DNA from: Nonomuraea aurantiaca
GTDB taxonomy: Bacteria; Actinomycetota; Actinomycetes; Streptosporangiales; Streptosporangiaceae
Reading direction: 5' to 3'
NCBI RefSeq assembly: GCF_020215705.1
Contig: NZ_JAIWNB010000027.1
Location: forward strand, 1-64,000
Length of the DNA stretch: 64,000 nucleotides
Below the pieces are notes generated by a model. That model was not told the origin of the DNA. It did no database searches and was given only the letters and a program-made list of their open reading frames with translations. The position numbers were made by a program, and so were the translations under genes. This document shows, piece after piece, positions 17,645-26,542 of the stretch (the first letter of the stretch is position 1; every line of letters begins with the position of its first letter).

Positions 17645-20600
17645 ATGACCGACACCTTTGGCACCGACCGGACGCGGGCCGCCGTGCTCGCCGCGTGGAC
17701 GGCCTCGACCGCCCGATTCCGCGAGGACGCCAACGCCGAGGAGGACTTCGCCCTCGGCGGCTACCGCGACCGGCTCATCGTGGAGCTCGCCCAGAACGCC
17801 GCCGACGCGGCGCTGCGCGCGGGCGTGCCAGGGGTGCTCCGGCTGACGTTGCGCGACGACGTCCTGACCGCCGCCAACACCGGCGTCCCGCTCGACGCGA
17901 CCGGCGTCGAGGGTCTGTCGACGCTGCGTGTCTCCGGCAAGCGGGACGAAGCGGGCGCCGCCGGCCGGTTCGGCGTCGGGTTCGCCGCGGTGGTGTCGGT
18001 CTGCGATGAGCCGTCGATCTGCTCGCGCGAGACGGGCGCCGTCCGCTGGTCGCGCGCGGAGACGGCCGCCGTGGTGGCCTCGGTGCCGGAGCTGGCCGCC
18101 GAGCTCGGCTCGCGCGGCGGCCACGTACCGCTGCTGCGCCTGCCGTTCGAGGCCGAGCCGCTCGACGTGCCGCAGGGCTTCGACACGCTCGTACGCCTGC
18201 CGCTGCGCGACGCCGCGTCGGTCGCGGCGGTCCGCCGCATGCTGGCCGAGACCAGCCCGGCGCTGCTGCTCGGCATGCCCGCGCTGACGAGCATCGAGAT
18301 CGACCTCGACGGCTCGGAGCGCCGGGTGTCGGCCGACGGGTGGCACCTGGTGTCGGAGTCGGGGGAGTTCGCTCCCGACGAGGTGGCGGCCCTGTTCGCC
18401 GACCGGCCCACCGAAGAGCGCGCCCGCCCCTACTGGTCACTCCGCTGGGCCGTGCCCGTCGCCGACACGGAGCCCGCCCCGCTGCCCGCCGGGGTGCCGC
18501 CGGTGGTGCACGCGCCGACGCCCAGCGACGAGCCGCTCGACCTGCCGGCCCTGCTCATCGCCTCGTTCCCGATGGCCACCGACCGGCGGCACGTGGCCAA
18601 GGGGCCGCTGACCGACTTCCTGGTCGAGCGGGCCGCCGACGCCTACGTCAGACTGCTCGGCGAGCTGCCGCGCACCCCCAAGCTCCTCGATCTCGTCCCC
18701 TCTCTGATGGGCAAGGGCGAGCTCGACGCCCGGATCCGGCGGGCCATCCTGCTGCGCCTGCCCGCCACCCCGCTGCTCCCGGCCCTGTCCGCGCCCGCTC
18801 CGGCCGTGCAGACGCCGTCGTTCGCCGAGGCCGAGGTCTACGAGCCCGACGCCGAGTGGCAGGTCGAGCACCCGGCCAGGGAGCCGCACGAGGACGGCTG
18901 GATCGTCGCCGGCCAGGAGGCGGCCGTGGTCGCCGGGTCGAGTGACCTGCTGGCGGCGATCGCCGACTTCGTCCCCGGCCTGCTGCCCGCCGGGTGGCCC
19001 GCCCGGCACCCGGCGATGGGCTCGCTCGGCGTGCGCCGGGTCGAGCTGGCCGAGGTCGTCGACCTGCTGTCCGGTGAGGCGGTCGAGGCGCGGGAGCCGT
19101 CCTGGTGGCGCTCGCTCTACGAGGTGCTGCCGGCCGACGACCCCGAGTCGCTGGGCGCGCTGCCGGTGCCGCTGGCCGACGGCCGCCTGGTCCGTGGGCC
19201 GCGCGGCACCCTCATCCTCGACCTGGGCGGCACCCGCCTGGCCTCGGCCCGCGACGGGCTCGACCTGACGCCTCTGGGGCTGCGGATCGTGCACCCGGAG
19301 GCGGCGCACGCGGCGCTGCTGCGGCTCGGCGCCGCCGAGGCCACGCCACGGACGATCCTCGAAGACCCCATCACCAAGGCCGCCGTCGCCCAGTCCCTCG
19401 ACAGCGCCGACTCCGAGCCCGTGGCGCGGGCCGTGCTCTCCCTGGTGGAGGCCGCCTCGCTGGTGCCGGGCGAGGCGCCGTGGCTGGCCGAGCTGGCGCT
19501 GCGCGGCAGCGACGGCGACCTCTACGCGGCGGGCGAGCTGATGCTGGCCGACGGCGCGCTGACCCGACTGCTGGAGCCCGACACGCACCTCGGGGTGGTC
19601 GCGCCGGAGCTGGTGGAGACCTACGGCTCCCGGGTGCTCGAAGCCGTGGGCGTGCTCGACGGGTTCGCCGTGGCGCACGACTCCGACGTGCTGCTCGACC
19701 ACGACGACTGCGACCACGACCTCGACGGTGAGGACGACTGGCTCGACCACGTGCTCGACCTGCTGCCTGAGCTGGACCTGCCGCCCGTGGTGCCGGACTT
19801 CGCCGCGGTGCGCGACCTGGAGCTGGTCGCCGACTGGCCCGCCGCGCTGGCGCTGCTGACCAGACCGCCGCTGCGTGCCGCGCTGCACCCGCTGCGGGTG
19901 GAGGGCGTCGAGGTGCCGTCCTACACGGCGTGGTGGCTGGCCAACCACCCCGTGCTCGACGGGCGACGGCCACGGGAGCTGCGGCTGCCCGGCGCCGACC
20001 CGCTGCTCCAGGGTCTCTATGGTGACGCGCCCGGCGGGCTCGACCCGGTGGCGCTGGGGATGCTCGGCGTACGCACCACGCTGGCCGAGCTGCTCGCCGG
20101 CCACGGCGGTCCCGAAGAGCTGCTCGACCTGATGGCCGACGAGTCCATCGAGGTCGACCGGGCCCAGTTGCGGGCCCTGTGGATCGCGCTGGCGGCCGTC
20201 GAGCCCGCGCGGGTGGCGCCGCCCGCCCGGGTGCGCGCCGTGCTCGGTGGCGACATCGTGGTGGCCGCGGCCGACGACGCCGTCGTGGTGGAGGCCCCCG
20301 ACCTGCTCCAGCTCGTCACCGACCGGCCTCTGGTGCTGGCCCCCTACGACCTGGCCGAGTCGCTGTCGGAGCTGCTCGACCTGCCGCTGGCCGGCGAGCT
20401 GGCCCAGGGCGAGGTCACGTCCGAGGGTGAGACCCGGAGCGTGCCGGCAGAGGTGCGCTCCCTGCTGCCGACGGCTCCCGAGACCTACGTCGAGCACGAG
20501 AAGCTGCTGGTCGACGGCGTCGCCTGCACGTGGCGCTTCTTCGAGGGCTCCGTGCACTGCACCGGGCTCGACGGCCTGGCGCGCGGCCTGGCCTGGGCGA

Positions 20601-20692
20601 CGGGCCAGTGGAACGACCGGCTCGCGGTGGCCGCGCTGCTGCACGACCCCACGGCCGTGCCGCTCCTGCTGGCCGAGGCCGACCTGTCGTAG
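17645..20692 (+). CDS. Large sacsin-like ATP-binding protein (GHKL ATPase N-terminus)
   Basis: A 1015-residue protein. The N-terminal 190 residues show a GHKL/HATPase fold as in Hsp90 and sacsin: RLIVELAQNAADAALRAGV holds the N-box Asn and Asp, GLSTLRVSGKRDEAGAAGRF and FGVGFAAVVSVCD give the glycine-rich lid. The remainder has no motifs I recognise; it is leucine/alanine rich with an acidic stretch near 680 (DHDDCDHDLDGEDDWLDHVL). Chaperone-like action is inferred only from fold. The start ATG 17645 follows a short spacer after DUF3027. The last codons lie in a tandem repeat. Confidence 0.85.
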   Translation: MTDTFGTDRTRAAVLAAWTASTARFREDANAEEDFALGGYRDRLIVELAQNAADAALRAGVPGVLRLTLRDDVLTAANTGVPLDATGVEGLSTLRVSGKRDEAGAAGRFGVGFAAVVSVCDEPSICSRETGAVRWSRAETAAVVASVPELAAELGSRGGHVPLLRLPFEAEPLDVPQGFDTLVRLPLRDAASVAAVRRMLAETSPALLLGMPALTSIEIDLDGSERRVSADGWHLVSESGEFAPDEVAALFADRPTEERARPYWSLRWAVPVADTEPAPLPAGVPPVVHAPTPSDEPLDLPALLIASFPMATDRRHVAKGPLTDFLVERAADAYVRLLGELPRTPKLLDLVPSLMGKGELDARIRRAILLRLPATPLLPALSAPAPAVQTPSFAEAEVYEPDAEWQVEHPAREPHEDGWIVAGQEAAVVAGSSDLLAAIADFVPGLLPAGWPARHPAMGSLGVRRVELAEVVDLLSGEAVEAREPSWWRSLYEVLPADDPESLGALPVPLADGRLVRGPRGTLILDLGGTRLASARDGLDLTPLGLRIVHPEAAHAALLRLGAAEATPRTILEDPITKAAVAQSLDSADSEPVARAVLSLVEAASLVPGEAPWLAELALRGSDGDLYAAGELMLADGALTRLLEPDTHLGVVAPELVETYGSRVLEAVGVLDGFAVAHDSDVLLDHDDCDHDLDGEDDWLDHVLDLLPELDLPPVVPDFAAVRDLELVADWPAALALLTRPPLRAALHPLRVEGVEVPSYTAWWLANHPVLDGRRPRELRLPGADPLLQGLYGDAPGGLDPVALGMLGVRTTLAELLAGHGGPEELLDLMADESIEVDRAQLRALWIALAAVEPARVAPPARVRAVLGGDIVVAAADDAVVVEAPDLLQLVTDRPLVLAPYDLAESLSELLDLPLAGELAQGEVTSEGETRSVPAEVRSLLPTAPETYVEHEKLLVDGVACTWRFFEGSVHCTGLDGLARGLAWATGQWNDRLAVAALLHDPTAVPLLLAEADLS

Positions 20693-20774
20693 AGCCGACG
20701 GGCCCGTAGCGCCGACCTGTCTGCAGAGCCGACCGGGCCCGTAGCGCTGACCGGCCAGCGCCGACCTGCCCGTA
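20678..20774 (+). repeat. Imperfect tandem repeat spanning the stop of the sacsin-like gene
   Basis: Unit one (20678-20710) and unit two (20711-20745) both read GCCGACCTGTC, then AGAGCCGAC, then GGGCCCGTAGC, with small indels between; a third, partial unit (GCCGACCTGCCCGTAG) ends at 20774. The stop codon of the preceding gene lies in unit one. The array fills the gap before the converging hydrolase gene, and the GGGCCC cores could fold back on each other. Confidence 0.75.
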
Positions 20775-20787
20775 GTGTCGTGAGGGT

Positions 20788-22302
20788 TCACGCCGCCGGG
20801 CAGGTGGCGTTCGCGTCAGGGGTCTTGCCGGTGAGGAAGTAGGCGTCGACCAGGCGGCTGACGCAGGAGCTGCCGCTCAGGTAGGCGCCGTGCCCCTCGC
20901 CCTCGTACGTGACCAGGACCCCGGTCTTGAGCTGGGCGGCGAGCTTGGGCGCCCACGCGTACGGCGTGGCGGGATCGCCCTTGCCGCCGATCACGAGGAT
21001 GGGGGCGGAGCCGGTGGCGTCGATCTTCTTGGACTCGTCGCTGCCGGGCGCCGGCCAGTGCGCGCAGAGCGAGCCGAGACCCCCGGAGCGCATGAGCGGG
21101 AAGATCTTGGCGGTCTCGCGTTCGACCTGGTCGATCTCGGCGGGGCTCGGCCGTTCGGCGCTGTCCACGCAGTCGATCGCCACGACGCTGGTCATCAGCG
21201 TCGAGTACGTCCCGTCGGCCTTGCGGCCGTTGTAGGAGTCGGCCAGGGCGAGCAGCCGCGTGCCGTCCCCCTTGGTCGCGGCGGCGGTCGCCTGCTCCAG
21301 CATCGGCCAGCTGAGCTTGGAGTAGAGAGCGGCCAGGACGCCGGTGCTCGCCAGGCCCTTGGTGAGCTCCCGGCCGGCCACCTTGAGCGGCTTGTCCCGC
21401 AGGCCGTACAACAGCGTCTCGACGTTCTTGCGCACGGCCGCGGGGTCGGCGCCGAGGTCGCAGCCCTGCTTCACGCAGTCGGCGGCGAACGCCTCGAACG
21501 CCTGCCTGAAGCCGGCCGTCTGCGTCTTCGCGCGCTCGGCGAAGCTGACAGTCGGGTCGAGGGCGCCGTCGAGCACGAACCGGCCGACCTTCTTCGGGTA
21601 CTGAGTGGCGTACACGGCGCCGAGGTGGGTGCCGTACGAGAAGCCGAAGTAGTTGAGCCGCTCGTCGCCCAGGGCGGCGCGGATGCGGTCGAGGTCGCGC
21701 GCGGCGTTCACGGTGCCGACGTGGGGCAGGAGCTTGCCGGAGGTCTTGGCGCAGGAGGCCGCGAACTCCTTGGTGGCCTCGTCCATCTCGTCGCTCGCGG
21801 GGTCCAGGGAGATCCACTTCTCGACGCTGCCGCACTTGACGGGCGCGCTGCGCTCGACGCCGCGCGGGTCGAAGCTGACCAGGTCATAGCTCGCGCCCAC
21901 GCCGGCGAAGATCTTGGCGGTCATGGGCAGCAGATCGACCCCCGAGCCGCCGGGGCCGCCGAAGTTGAACACCAGCGAGCCGAGCCGGTCGCCGGAGGCC
22001 TTGACGCGGATCAGCGCCAGGTCGATCTGCTCGCCGTCCTGCTTGGCGTAGTCGAGCGGCACCGCGAGCTTGCCGCACTCGACGGCGGGCTCGGGCGCGG
22101 CGGGCTTGCCGTCGGGGCCGGTCAGGCCGGTGCACGGGCTCCAGGCGACGGTGCCGGCGCCCGTCGCCGTCTGGGCGGGCTTCGTCGCGGCGGTGCTCGC
22201 CGCCGACCCGCTGTTGGGCTTGGCGGTGGACCCGCAGCCCGTGAGGGTGGCGCTCGCGAGGGTCACCGCGCACAGGAGCGAGGGGAATGACGTCTTCTTC
22301 AT
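20788..22302 (-). CDS. Secreted lipoprotein alpha/beta hydrolase, TAP-like peptidase
   Basis: A 504-residue hydrolase with a lipoprotein signal: KK, hydrophobic core, lipobox LTGC with Cys23. The oxyanion region is FNFGGPGGSG (113-122), the nucleophile elbow GFSYGT with Ser222, and the C-terminal TAP-like domain supplies Asp in GGKGDPATPYAWA and His in YEGEGHGAYL, followed by SSCVSRLVDAYFLTG with the disulfide cysteine. This matches tripeptidyl aminopeptidase/SlpD-type actinomycete exopeptidases acting outside the membrane. It is 92 bases downstream of DUF2530 on the same strand and converges with the sacsin-like gene. Confidence 0.92.
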   Translation of the reverse strand: MKKTSFPSLLCAVTLASATLTGCGSTAKPNSGSAASTAATKPAQTATGAGTVAWSPCTGLTGPDGKPAAPEPAVECGKLAVPLDYAKQDGEQIDLALIRVKASGDRLGSLVFNFGGPGGSGVDLLPMTAKIFAGVGASYDLVSFDPRGVERSAPVKCGSVEKWISLDPASDEMDEATKEFAASCAKTSGKLLPHVGTVNAARDLDRIRAALGDERLNYFGFSYGTHLGAVYATQYPKKVGRFVLDGALDPTVSFAERAKTQTAGFRQAFEAFAADCVKQGCDLGADPAAVRKNVETLLYGLRDKPLKVAGRELTKGLASTGVLAALYSKLSWPMLEQATAAATKGDGTRLLALADSYNGRKADGTYSTLMTSVVAIDCVDSAERPSPAEIDQVERETAKIFPLMRSGGLGSLCAHWPAPGSDESKKIDATGSAPILVIGGKGDPATPYAWAPKLAAQLKTGVLVTYEGEGHGAYLSGSSCVSRLVDAYFLTGKTPDANATCPAA

Positions 22303-22393
22303 GCCTCCAGCATGATCAGCCGGCTTTTTCCCAGGTAGTGGGGTAAAACAGCACTTTCCAGTGACTTCGGGGATCGGCCGGAGGTGACGAATG

Positions 22394-22630
22394 TCAGCTC
22401 CGGGACGCCCGCCTGTGCACGTACCAGAGGCCGAGGAGCCCGAGGCCGACCCCGGCGACGCAGGTCCAGATCCACCACGACTGCTCGGCGGCCGGGCGGA
22501 AGATCAGTAGCGCGACCAGCGCGAGCGCCCACGCGACCGTGCCCACGGCGACCGCCGCGACGTCGTTGGTCTCGATCGGCTCCGGGTCGGGACGCCATTC
22601 CTGCTTCACAGGATCCAGCCTAGCTTCCAA
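22394..22630 (-). CDS. DUF2530 family small membrane protein
   Basis: A 78-residue protein with a short cytoplasmic head (WRPDPEPIETND) and two hydrophobic helices (VAVGTVAWALALVALLIF and WIWTCVAGVGLGLLGLWYV) joined by a short acidic turn, ending in a basic tail HRRASRS. The PEPIxTND-VAVGT pattern identifies DUF2530, an actinobacterial family of unknown function. It diverges from the purine permease gene 61 bases away, an arrangement I recall in other actinomycetes. Confidence 0.82.
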   Translation of the reverse strand: MEARLDPVKQEWRPDPEPIETNDVAAVAVGTVAWALALVALLIFRPAAEQSWWIWTCVAGVGLGLLGLWYVHRRASRS

Positions 22631-22665
22631 TCGGGTCTCGATCCGATCACCGCCACTTTTCGCAG

Positions 22666-22695
22666 ATGACGCAAACTGTCACTGTTCGCCCGTGA
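22666..22695 (+). other. Nine-codon reading frame overlapping the permease start
   Basis: ATG at 22666 opens a frame reading MTQTVTVRP and stopping at TGA 22693-22695, which overlaps the proposed GTG start (22692) of the permease. There is no good ribosome site before it, so it may be chance, but the exact stop/start overlap would allow coupled translation of a gene that itself lacks a Shine-Dalgarno sequence. Confidence 0.25.
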
Positions 22696-24134
22696 GTGAC
22701 ACAAGTAGTGGTATCGACAGGTTCTTCGCAATCTCCGCACGCGGCTCGACGATCTCCCGTGAGATCCGCGGCGGGCTGGCCACGTTCTTCACGATGGCCT
22801 ACATCGTCGTGCTGAACCCGATCATCATCGCCAACGGCAAGGATGTCCAGGAGCAGTTCATCGGCGACGGCTCCTCGCCCAACCTGCCCCTCGTGGCGGC
22901 GGGCACGGCGTTCGTGGCGGGCGTGCTGACCATCCTCATGGGGGTGATCGGCCGGGTGCCCTTCGCCATGGCGGCCGGGTTGGGGCTCAACGCCTTCGTG
23001 ACCTTCAACATCGCCTCGGTGATGAGCTGGGAGGAGGCCATGGGGCTGGTCTTCCTGGAGGGCGTCATCATCGGCATCCTGGTGTTGACCGGTTTCCGGG
23101 TGGCGGTGTTCAACGCCATCCCGGCCCAGCTCAAGACCGCCATCAGCGTCGGCATCGGGTTGTTCATCGCGCTGATCGGCTTCGTGGACGCCGGCTTCGT
23201 GCGCCGGGTGCCCGTGGGGCCACCGCTGGAGATGGGCATCCACAACACCCTGACCTCCTGGCCGATCTTCGTCTTCGTCGTCGGGCTGCTCGCGACGGCG
23301 GCGCTGGTGGCCCGCAAGGCCAAAGGCGCGATCCTGATCGGCATCGTCGGCACCACCGTGCTGGCGATCATCGTGGAGTCGATCGCGAAGGCCGGCCAGG
23401 CCTCCGACAAGAACCCCGGCGGCTGGATGCTGAACGTGCCCACCCTGCCGGAGCAGATCATCGGCTTCCACAACCCCCTGGTGCTGTTCAAGGAGTTCGA
23501 CCCGTTCGGCGCGTTCAGCCGGGTCTCGGTGATCCTGGCCGTGCTGTTCGTCTTCACGCTGCTCATCACCGACTTCTTCGACACGATGGGCACCGTCGTC
23601 GGGGTCGGCCGTCAGGCCGGTCTGGTGGACGCCGATGGGATGCTGCCGCGTACCCGGGAGATCCTGCTCGTCGACTCGCTCGGCGCGGCGGCCGGCGGCG
23701 CGGGCTCGGTCTCATCGAACACCACCTACATCGAGTCGGCCGCGGGGGTCGGCGAGGGCGCGCGGACCGGCCTGGCCAGCGTGGTGACCGGCCTGCTCTT
23801 CCTGGTGGCGATCTTCTTCGCGCCGCTGGTCACGGTCGTGCCCTATGAGGCGGCCGCGCCCGCGCTGGTCGTGGTGGGCTTCCTGATGATGACCTCGATC
23901 CGTGAGATCGACTTCACCGACTACGAGATCGCCATCCCGGCGTTCCTCACGATCGTGGTCATGCCGTTCACGTACTCGATCTCGAACGGCATCGGCGCCG
24001 GCTTCATCAGCTACGTGCTGATCAAGATCGTTCGTGGCAAGGTACGGGAGATCCACCCTCTGCTGTGGGTAGTGATGGGCCTGTTCGTGATCTACTTCGC
24101 GCTCGGCCCGATCAGGGTACTTTTCGGGGTCTGA
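22692..24134 (+). CDS. NCS2 family (AzgA-like) purine permease
   Basis: A 480-residue permease. The start region ISREIRGGLATFFTMAYIVV and LNPIIIANG, the GLGLNAFVTFNI motif and LITDFFDTMGTVVGVGRQAG, then SVSSNTTYIESAAGVGEGAR are hallmarks of the AzgA branch of NCS2, proton symporters for adenine, guanine and hypoxanthine. About 12-14 membrane segments are visible. Start GTG 22692 gives the standard N-terminus (SDTSSGIDRFFAISARGSTI) but has no Shine-Dalgarno sequence; initiation may be leaderless or coupled to the small upstream frame. A terminator hairpin follows at 24143. Confidence 0.93.
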   Translation: MSDTSSGIDRFFAISARGSTISREIRGGLATFFTMAYIVVLNPIIIANGKDVQEQFIGDGSSPNLPLVAAGTAFVAGVLTILMGVIGRVPFAMAAGLGLNAFVTFNIASVMSWEEAMGLVFLEGVIIGILVLTGFRVAVFNAIPAQLKTAISVGIGLFIALIGFVDAGFVRRVPVGPPLEMGIHNTLTSWPIFVFVVGLLATAALVARKAKGAILIGIVGTTVLAIIVESIAKAGQASDKNPGGWMLNVPTLPEQIIGFHNPLVLFKEFDPFGAFSRVSVILAVLFVFTLLITDFFDTMGTVVGVGRQAGLVDADGMLPRTREILLVDSLGAAAGGAGSVSSNTTYIESAAGVGEGARTGLASVVTGLLFLVAIFFAPLVTVVPYEAAAPALVVVGFLMMTSIREIDFTDYEIAIPAFLTIVVMPFTYSISNGIGAGFISYVLIKIVRGKVREIHPLLWVVMGLFVIYFALGPIRVLFGV

Positions 24135-24142
24135 TGCCTGGT

Positions 24143-24171
24143 GAGGCCGTCTTCGCATGGGAGGCGGCCTC
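24143..24171 (+). terminator. Terminator hairpin after the purine permease
   Basis: GAGGCCG (24143-24149) pairs with CGGCCTC (24165-24171), and five inner pairs including two G-T wobbles extend the stem to 12 pairs around a 5-base loop. It starts eight bases after the permease stop. No T-run follows, as is common for actinobacterial terminators. Confidence 0.65.
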
Positions 24172-24225
24172 GGGGTATCAAAGAGTGAGACGAGAAATGA
24201 GGTAGGGAAATATCGTGGAGTGCCC

Positions 24226-24257
24226 TATAGTTAGCAAAGGTAATGACTCATGCTAAC
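24226..24257 (+). promoter_or_regulatory. Promoter -10 and inverted repeat over the MarR start, probable autoregulatory operator
   Basis: GTTAGCA (24230-24236) and TGCTAAC (24251-24257) form a perfect 7-bp inverted repeat with 14 bases between. The right arm includes the MarR ATG (24250-24252). TATAGT at 24226-24231 is a good -10 element overlapping the left arm. A repressor bound here would block both polymerase and ribosome. Binding of the encoded MarR is inferred from position. Confidence 0.6.
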
Positions 24258-24702
24258 CAAGAACCAGTCCCAGATAAACCTGCGCAGCGACGCAGGCCTG
24301 GCCACAGCCCTGCGCGTGTCGCTGGCGCGGCTGACCAGGCGGCTACGACGACAAGCGGCGGCGCACTCGCTGACTCCCACGCAGTTCGCGACGCTCGCCG
24401 CGGTGGAACGGCATTCCGCGATAACCCCCGGCGAATTGGCCGAGCTCGAGAAGGTGCAACCCCCCTCGATGACTCGCGTGATCGCCGCGCTAGAGGAACG
24501 CGGTCTGGTGTCGCGCACACCGCACCCGACCGACCGGCGACAGGTGACCGTGACCGTGACCGAGGCCGCCCAGAAACTGCTGAAGGAGGAACGACGTCTC
24601 AAGGAAGCCTGGCTGAGCCAGCGCTTGAGGGAGCTGACCGCGGAGGAGCGGTCGATCCTCAGGCAGGCGGCGCCGATTCTGGAGAAACTCAGCAGGATCT
24701 AG
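24250..24702 (+). CDS. MarR family transcriptional regulator
   Basis: A 150-residue winged-helix regulator. Residues about 40-100 hold LTPTQFATLAAVERHSAITP, the recognition region VQPPSMTRVIAALEERGLVS and the wing RTPHPTDRRQVTVTVT with the conserved DRR. Flanking helices form the dimer interface. It lies in front of an MFS exporter (start 24726) on the same strand, so a classical local repressor of efflux is likely. An inverted repeat overlaps its start codon. The first base of its frame lies inside a longer alternative frame that I regard as a shadow. Confidence 0.92.
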   Translation: MLTKNQSQINLRSDAGLATALRVSLARLTRRLRRQAAAHSLTPTQFATLAAVERHSAITPGELAELEKVQPPSMTRVIAALEERGLVSRTPHPTDRRQVTVTVTEAAQKLLKEERRLKEAWLSQRLRELTAEERSILRQAAPILEKLSRI

Positions 24703-24725
24703 AGCCTGAAGAACCCAAGACCGGG

Positions 24726-25952
24726 ATGTTCCGGTCACTCCAGGTACGTAACTACCGCATGTTCGCAGCCGGTGGCGCGGTGTCCAACGTCGGCGGCTGG
24801 CTGCAACGCACCGCCCAAGACTGGCTGGTGCTCGATCTGACCCATGGCAGCGCGGCGGCCCTCGGCACGGCGACCGCGCTGCAGTTCCTGCCGATGCTGC
24901 TGTTCGGGCTCTTCGGCGGCGTGCTGGCCGACCGCTACCCCAAGCGGCCGATCCTCATCGTGGCGCAGTCGCTCATGGCCGTGCTCGCCCTGGCCATCGG
25001 CGTGCTGACGATGACGGGCAGTGCCCAGGTGTGGCACGTCTACGTGATGGCGTTCACGCTGGGTGTGATCTCCTGTGTCGAGGTGCCGACCAGGCAGGCG
25101 TTCGTGGTCGAGATGGTGGGCCGGCGGGATCTGTCCAACGCGATCGCGCTCAACAGCTCCATCTTCAACCTGGCCCGCGTCGTCGGACCGGCGATCGCCG
25201 GTGTGCTGATCTTCCTGTTCGGGGGCACGGGACCGCTCTTCCTGATCAACGCGGTCACGTTCGCCGCCGTGATCTCCAGCCTGATCTTCATGCGGAAGTC
25301 GGAGCTGAACCTCGCCGTACCGGTGCCCAGAGCCAAGGGCCAGCTCCGCGAAGGGCTGCGCTATGTGCTGCATCGCGAAGAGCTGCTGATGCCGGTGCTG
25401 CTGATCGGGTTCGTGTCGATGTTCTCGCAGTCGTTCTCGATGTCGATCGCGCTCATGGCCCGCGAGGTCTTCAAGGCCGGCGCCTCGTCGTTCGGCCTGG
25501 CCTCCAGCATGTTCGCCGTCGGCGCGCTGGGCGGGGCGCTGCTCGCCGCCCGCCGGGCCCGCCCGTCACGCCGCATGCTGATCGCCGGGGCCATCGGGTT
25601 CGGGCTGTTCCAGATCGCCACCGGGCTGGCCCCGGTCTACCCGGTGTACCTGCTGCTGCTCATCCCCACCGGCATCGCGCTGATCACGATCAACACGGCC
25701 GCGAACGCGAGCGTCCAGCTCGCCACCGCGCCGGCCATGCGCGGCCGCGTCATGGGCATCTACATGCTCGTCTTCACCGGTGGCGCGCCCATCGGCGCCC
25801 CGCTGGTCGGCTGGCTGTCGGAGCTGGGCGGACCCAGGACGGGCGTCATGCTCTCCGGGCTGCTGGTGCTGGTCGGCACGGGCGTCGCGGTGATGCTGAC
25901 GAGGCTGATCAGCGCCCGTGTTGAGGGCGAGCCGGTGCTGGCGATCGCCTGA
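24726..25952 (+). CDS. MFS exporter, DHA3/enterobactin-exporter-like
   Basis: About 408 residues from ATG 24726, starting MFRSLQVRNYRMFAAGGAVS. The family signature NVGGWLQRTAQDWLVLDLTH and the loop FGLFGGVLADRYPKRPILIV identify the EntS/DHA3-like branch of the MFS. Twelve membrane helices are visible, with a central loop after residue 190. Natural substrates are unknown; linkage to a MarR regulator 23 bases upstream suggests drug or metabolite efflux under ligand control. No ideal ribosome site precedes the ATG, so translation may depend on readthrough from marR. Confidence 0.88.
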   Translation: MFRSLQVRNYRMFAAGGAVSNVGGWLQRTAQDWLVLDLTHGSAAALGTATALQFLPMLLFGLFGGVLADRYPKRPILIVAQSLMAVLALAIGVLTMTGSAQVWHVYVMAFTLGVISCVEVPTRQAFVVEMVGRRDLSNAIALNSSIFNLARVVGPAIAGVLIFLFGGTGPLFLINAVTFAAVISSLIFMRKSELNLAVPVPRAKGQLREGLRYVLHREELLMPVLLIGFVSMFSQSFSMSIALMAREVFKAGASSFGLASSMFAVGALGGALLAARRARPSRRMLIAGAIGFGLFQIATGLAPVYPVYLLLLIPTGIALITINTAANASVQLATAPAMRGRVMGIYMLVFTGGAPIGAPLVGWLSELGGPRTGVMLSGLLVLVGTGVAVMLTRLISARVEGEPVLAIA

Positions 25953-25974
25953 GTACGTTGCAGAATCGGGTGGC

Positions 25975-26532
25975 ATGAGGTTATTCGCGGCACTGATGCC
26001 GCCCGAAGGGGTGCTCGACGAGATCGAGCGCGCCATCGCGCCGCACGTCGGGCAGGTGCCGGGCCTGCGCTGGCCGGACCGCGCCACCTGGCACATCACG
26101 CTGGGCTTCTTCGGCGAGGTGCCCGAGCACGTCCTGCCGGAGCTGCAGGTGCGGCTGGCCCGTGCCGTGGGCCGGCATGCCAGCCTGGACCTGGCCTTCT
26201 CCGGGTTCGGGGCGTTCTCGTCCGCCCGCCGGGCCAGGGTGTTCTGGGCCGGGCTCTCCGGTGACTCGATGGTCCGGCTGTCGGAGTCGGTCAGAGCGGG
26301 CGCCCGCCGGGCGGGGGCCGTACAGACCGACGACAAGCACTTCCACCCGCATCTGACGCTCGCGCGGGCGAAGGCGGAGATGGACCTCCGCCCGCTCGTC
26401 GAGTCGCTGTCGGAATTCAGCGGCTCGACATGGCGGGCGAAAGCCGTCCATCTCGTACGGAGCCATCAGGAGGGGCAGGTGAGGTACGAGTCACTCGCAC
26501 AATGGGATCTGGCACCCATCGGGCGCGATTAG
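25975..26532 (+). CDS. thpR: RNA 2',3'-cyclic phosphodiesterase (2'-5' RNA ligase family)
   Basis: A 185-residue 2H phosphoesterase. The two catalytic HxTx motifs are HITLGFFG (about residue 42) and HLTLARAK (about residue 126), and the N-terminus MRLFAALMPP matches ThpR/LigT proteins. These enzymes open 2',3'-cyclic phosphates and can join tRNA halves in vitro. Start ATG 25975 lies 22 bases after the MFS stop, so it may be the last member of the marR-mfs transcript. Both motifs are intact. Confidence 0.9.
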   Translation: MRLFAALMPPEGVLDEIERAIAPHVGQVPGLRWPDRATWHITLGFFGEVPEHVLPELQVRLARAVGRHASLDLAFSGFGAFSSARRARVFWAGLSGDSMVRLSESVRAGARRAGAVQTDDKHFHPHLTLARAKAEMDLRPLVESLSEFSGSTWRAKAVHLVRSHQEGQVRYESLAQWDLAPIGRD

Positions 26533-26542
26533 GCTCCAGAAC

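Noticed and set aside
18437-20791. 784-codon minus-strand frame opposite the sacsin-like gene
   Set aside because: Antisense shadow with Gln/Arg/His bias and no domain; the plus strand has a GHKL ATPase.
24243-24725. Long N-terminal extension of the MFS gene overlapping marR
   Set aside because: Low-complexity Arg/Ala/Asp sequence in a frame overlapping a clear MarR protein; the MFS begins at MFRSLQVRN.
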